Source: a bacterium
GTDB taxonomy: Bacteria; Bacteroidota; Bacteroidia; Cytophagales; Thermonemataceae
DNA length: 7,183 nt
Assembly (NCBI GenBank): GCA_025362415.1
Contig: JANYGM010000172.1
Location: 1-7,183, forward strand
Direction: 5' to 3'
Notes under the pieces: model-generated
Databases searched by the model: none
What the model saw: only the letters and a program-made list of their open reading frames with translations
What the model was told of the DNA's origin: nothing
Translations under genes and position numbers: made by a program
Part shown: piece after piece, positions 4,801 through 7,183 of the stretch
Layout of the letters: each line of letters opens with the position of its first letter
Position numbering within the stretch: position 1 is the first letter of the stretch

Positions 4801-7183
4801 TAATGGATATTTTGCCATTGGCAGCAGCAGGATTATCAGCATTAAAGACAGTCATAGGTTCGCCTAATTTATTGGAAACCACCAAACTATCTTGTGGTAT
4901 AAATAAAGTATCTTTCCTATAACCTGTACTCCAATGCAATTTCAAATTTTTACCAGAAACTTTTGGATAATCTGTATTTTTTACTCTTCCTTGTTTTACG
5001 TTGAGTTCTGCATTGTAAGCAAAGGCAGAATCAGGTGTAAGGACTATTTTATTTGCTTTCAGGTTATATGTAAGATGATTTATTTCTGTATTTCTTCCTG
5101 ATGCAGTCAAAGAAGTTTTATACATCACAATAGAATCAGCCGTAATTGTACCATCTGTTGCATATAATTTGATTGGTTTTTTTGGTCTATGAATAAACCC
5201 GAGAGAATATTTCTCTTCAATACCATTATAATTAGCATCAAAAATAGGTACAAGGTCTTCCTTGATTGGAGGCAACATATTAGAATAAAATGTACCAGAG
5301 AACTTTGGCAAAGAGCTTGTAAGACTATCTAGTTCCAGTTTTGGAATTTCAAAATAGGCTTGAGGCTTATGATAAGCACTTTTTTGGCGGTAATACTGGT
5401 CAAAGTAAATTTTTCCTCCTGTTTCTACAGAAAGTTTTGGATACATTTCATAAGTATCTCCTTTTTTCTCCGCACCAGCAATTAGCCCAGTTTTTAAACC
5501 AGATTTGTTGTTAGGATTATTAATTTGCAGAGAGCCATCATTCATACGAATTTCTGCGCCCAAATCTATGCGTTTTTTGGGATTATCTTTGTCAGGAACA
5601 GAAAATAAAACGGTATCAATTTCGCCCATTGTGAGCTTAAACTCATCATAAGGTAACACAAAATTTCTTCCAATAAAACGGAAATTTCCTACTGTAACCT
5701 CGCCGTGTTCCATTAAAATAGACCTATTTTCAAAGATACGGATTTCTTTTTCACGAGGTAAAATATTGACATTCAGCTTTTTACTGATAGTAAAAGTTTC
5801 TATTCCTCTAATAACCATACCACCGCCATTGGCATCAACAGAGGCATTGGGCATTACTTTTCCTTTTGATTTTTTTGTATTGATAAAATAACCCTCCACT
5901 TCTGTCATTGTATATTGTTTTGGATTATACTTTAATCTTTCAAATTCTTCTTGAATAATAATTTTCTTAGGTAAATTGAAGTTTTTAATGATAAGTGTAT
6001 CTCCAAAAGTAAGTGTTGTATCTCTCAAAATACTATCAGGAATTGCTCTAAAAGCTCTTTTAGTGATAACAACAGTTTTGTTTTCTAGTTTACCAAAGTA
6101 CATTGTTTCTCTGGCAAACTTAAATTTTACGGTATCCGCCTTACTGCTATCTTTGCTTGCCTCACGTGGTGCAAGAGATTCTATTACCATATCATCAAAG
6201 TCGTGGTCTGCGTACTCTTGTAAGCCTTTTGGGAGTTTCTTTTTAGGGTAATCTTTCTTTCTTTCCATAGCAATTTTATAGAAATAAGACGCATCATTAT
6301 GGCTGGTTCTATTCAAAATTGTAACTTCATTTCTGCTTTCATCATAACGCAAATAGCCCTCCTGTGAGAGCGCACGCACTTGTGCTTCCAATATTTTCAT
6401 ATCTTTTTTATAGACATCAGCAGCGGCATCAAGCACAAAAACCATATCTCCTTGTGCATTGCGAGTACCGTATTTTTTAGAAACGCTTTCTAAGAGTTGC
6501 AAAGGGTGATAATTGTTAAGTCCCTGCATATCTTCATAACGTACATCACTGTAATAGCTATACGACTCAAAAAGAGCAGGGCTTTTGCCACCACCACCAA
6601 GCATATAAAAATCCATACTACTTTTAGCAGAATTATAAATAGCCATATCAGCCATTATATACATTTTGTGGTAGTTGTCTATGAATGGGATTTCGTGGTG
6701 AGTTTTTTCTTTGAAAAGTTTAAAAACGTGTTCTGGCATACTATCACCAGCCACTTTACTAAGTCTGTAATTAAGTGTTACATCAGAATGAGAAAGAGAA
6801 TCTTGTCCAGAAATATAAAAAGAAAAAGAGGCATCATGAGCAGTTATCTCATCATCACCCAAATAAAATTCATTTGAACGTGTTTGAAATTTCTTTACTC
6901 CTTCTTGTATTAAGTCAATGGTTGCCATATTCTTGGTAGAAGTGCCATAAAGTTTCCAGCCACGCACAGAAAAACCGCCTTGATAATGCAATTTATGCGT
7001 TTCATCACCAACATTTTCTATTTCAGCATTTTCAGTATAAGACCTAAATTGTGGAAATCTTGTATCTTTAGTATTTTTTCTTGCCTCTGCTACATATCTA
7101 AAGCTCCCTTTTGCAGGTTTAGAGATTTTCTTTTCGTAGGTAAGTGTTACGTTTTCTGCACTAAGTTTTTGTTCTTCAGGAAG
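1889..7183 (-). CDS. Giant Bacteroidota-specific beta-rich protein with Lys/Glu-rich tail (5' partial)
   Basis: The frame is open from the right edge to TAG at 1889-1891, giving 1764 residues. The true start lies outside: the 64 codons before the first possible TTG start (6991) are open and coding-like. Residues are numbered from the window edge. Residues 1-1463 are rich in alternating polar/hydrophobic strands and Asp-Ser/Asp-Thr turns, with no membrane helix. A helical patch at about 225-291 (LQLLESVSKKYG to RALSQEGYLRYD) interrupts the strands, after a glycine-rich GGGGKSPALFES patch. The stretch ISADSRISPDKGKIEIL (about 966-982), a five-arginine run (about 1060) and a conserved-looking GNWLYFNTEGG segment (about 1400) follow. 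Residues 1464-1764 are a Lys/Glu/Pro/Ala tail. I recall similar body patches in large uncharacterised proteins across Bacteroidota, but no named domain. Export to the periplasm or cell surface is inferred from composition; a signal peptide cannot be checked here. Function is unknown. Confidence 0.85.
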   Translation of the reverse strand, partial: LPEEQKLSAENVTLTYEKKISKPAKGSFRYVAEARKNTKDTRFPQFRSYTENAEIENVGDETHKLHYQGGFSVRGWKLYGTSTKNMATIDLIQEGVKKFQTRSNEFYLGDDEITAHDASFSFYISGQDSLSHSDVTLNYRLSKVAGDSMPEHVFKLFKEKTHHEIPFIDNYHKMYIMADMAIYNSAKSSMDFYMLGGGGKSPALFESYSYYSDVRYEDMQGLNNYHPLQLLESVSKKYGTRNAQGDMVFVLDAAADVYKKDMKILEAQVRALSQEGYLRYDESRNEVTILNRTSHNDASYFYKIAMERKKDYPKKKLPKGLQEYADHDFDDMVIESLAPREASKDSSKADTVKFKFARETMYFGKLENKTVVITKRAFRAIPDSILRDTTLTFGDTLIIKNFNLPKKIIIQEEFERLKYNPKQYTMTEVEGYFINTKKSKGKVMPNASVDANGGGMVIRGIETFTISKKLNVNILPREKEIRIFENRSILMEHGEVTVGNFRFIGRNFVLPYDEFKLTMGEIDTVLFSVPDKDNPKKRIDLGAEIRMNDGSLQINNPNNKSGLKTGLIAGAEKKGDTYEMYPKLSVETGGKIYFDQYYRQKSAYHKPQAYFEIPKLELDSLTSSLPKFSGTFYSNMLPPIKEDLVPIFDANYNGIEEKYSLGFIHRPKKPIKLYATDGTITADSIVMYKTSLTASGRNTEINHLTYNLKANKIVLTPDSAFAYNAELNVKQGRVKNTDYPKVSGKNLKLHWSTGYRKDTLFIPQDSLVVSNKLGEPMTVFNADNPAAANGKISITPRALWLTGMLVRKDFFMFAPEGMTITNDRIFTPNTADNTVDFKINSMNADPFDTTSANLYIEHPPIIQGNAVAVDFDLKKGIAKITPNDTIAKSDPKYAFITFPYAKFKTSIKQATWDVHKKMITMKGDSSSMFYSTKFQEETGSNAKDLEFIAMGGTYDIKDLENPILELTGVPYIISADSRISPDKGKIEILKGSEVQELKNAKLVIDTLNKYHKLIDGTIKIHNRLEYEGDATYQYTNVDSSKTNIKFDKFEFIRELRVDSSKRRRRRDLPDSVAYTRGNGEVADTERFFVTKSILFKGKVEMLAFKKDLKVDGYIKAELAKHKEFNSTWIPYKRDAGDVYIELEEKTQGEADVVTSGLHFNKDEGKIYPTFLSIKPNQGDDDIFLAKGVLKYLPKEDEFKITDKKKLDSTTTNYEGNVFVFDDKKDIMQMEGAINLTDAETQKYIRTVGNAKVNIAKHKYDINTMMVFDFKNPKIAFTTAGQLFKINRPSDAENAITDSLPIQPKMAEFIGNEKTIDYEKDRKGIYKPLFMADKKLKKSLVLSNVHFKWSDSTKAFYSVGKIGVASMYDRDVNAMLNGFVEIKKTAGGDIVSVYLEAGEGNWLYFNTEGGVLKGAGSQNAILKAFAKGKPSKKAGELSVSAAEEGAEVEFRRSFKKNYILNGATDPEEAKEEAERKEREKKEEEEKLEQEKKEKEEDKNQEKKDKEKEENPDAEEEIPANETPAQKKKREKDAKAKKAKLEKEEKARLAKEAKDKKKNKDKPKEEIEEEEEKKEEEEEKPKEEKPKDKPKEEKPKEEKPKEKDKPKEEEKEEEEEEPVIETPAQKKKREAAEKIQKAKEAKEEKARLAKEAKDKKNKPKEEPKEEEKPKEEKPKEKDKPKEEKPKDKPKEEKPKEKKKDEPVKEEEEKEEEILDPKAKAKAEKEKKAKEEKAKKEAEKKKKEEEKKKKDKKDKPKEEEKEDEGGF
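2050..2329 (-). repeat. Tail module copy 2 (about 93-99 codons)
   Basis: Starts at the second ETPAQKKKRE (window residue 1619) and repeats the order of copy 1: basic/Ala helix, EEKARLAKEAKDKK, KPKEE units, then a Glu-rich end (KEEEILD). The identical 24-bp stretch is at 2300-2323 and the second anchor starts at 2221. The middle part (AAEKIQKAKE versus KDAKAKKAKL) and the number of KPKEE units have diverged, so the end is approximate. Confidence 0.8.
2330..2626 (-). repeat. Tail module copy 1 (99 codons)
   Basis: Begins at ETPAQKKKRE (window residue 1520), continues through EEKARLAKEAKDKK and KPKEE repeats, and ends at EEEEPVI immediately before the second ETPAQKKKRE. Two anchors, the 24-bp identical stretch at 2597-2620 and the block starting at 2518, are each exactly 297 bp from their partners in copy 2. 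That fixes the module at 99 codons. Confidence 0.85.

Noticed and set aside
4151..4867. Plus-strand frame of 238 codons opposite the giant gene
   Set aside because: The translation is rich in Cys, Phe, Ile and Arg, with no recognisable domain. The opposite frame is clearly coding through this stretch.
6989..6991. TTG as the start of the giant protein
   Set aside because: The frame is open for 64 further codons to the window edge with the same strand-rich style, so the gene is truncated by the window, not started here.

Overview
The window is AT-rich, and all four genes lie on the minus strand. Three things suggest a low-GC member of the Bacteroidota, probably of the Cytophagales type: no clear Shine-Dalgarno sequences, a methyltransferase N-terminus that is characteristic of this phylum, and a very large beta-rich protein whose conserved patches I recall only from Bacteroidota. 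The genus is inference.

In transcription order (right to left) the layout is as follows. (1) 7183-1889 is the 3' part of a giant gene. It is open to the right edge, so its start and any signal peptide lie outside. It encodes at least 1764 residues: about 1460 residues of beta-rich, probably exported sequence, then a 301-residue tail made almost only of Lys, Glu, Asp, Pro and Ala. (2) A 146-bp spacer holds a heptamer array and a perfect 17-bp inverted repeat. (3) 1742-1356 is apaG. (4) A 51-54-bp spacer is almost entirely a heptamer array. (5) 1301-936 is a small four-helix-bundle protein of the S23/23S rRNA intervening-sequence family. (6) An 82-bp spacer holds heptamer repeats in both orientations. 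(7) 853-38 is a class I SAM-dependent methyltransferase that begins with TTG. Bases 1-37 hold nothing I can name.

The genes do not form an obvious pathway. The most striking feature is outside them. All three spacers carry degenerate 7-bp tandem repeats built on GAATT/AATTC. These bracket the S23 gene in inverted orientation, supply the stop codons of apaG and the S23 gene, and reach to within 3 bp of the methyltransferase start codon. This looks like a dispersed heptanucleotide repeat family, possibly bounding a mobile S23 cassette.

The second notable feature is the tail of the giant protein. It contains a 99-codon in-frame duplication, and its DNA is a roughly 900-bp purine/pyrimidine strand-biased tract with homopyrimidine runs up to 40 nt on the plus strand. 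I see no CRISPR array, RNA gene, transposase or defence system in the window.
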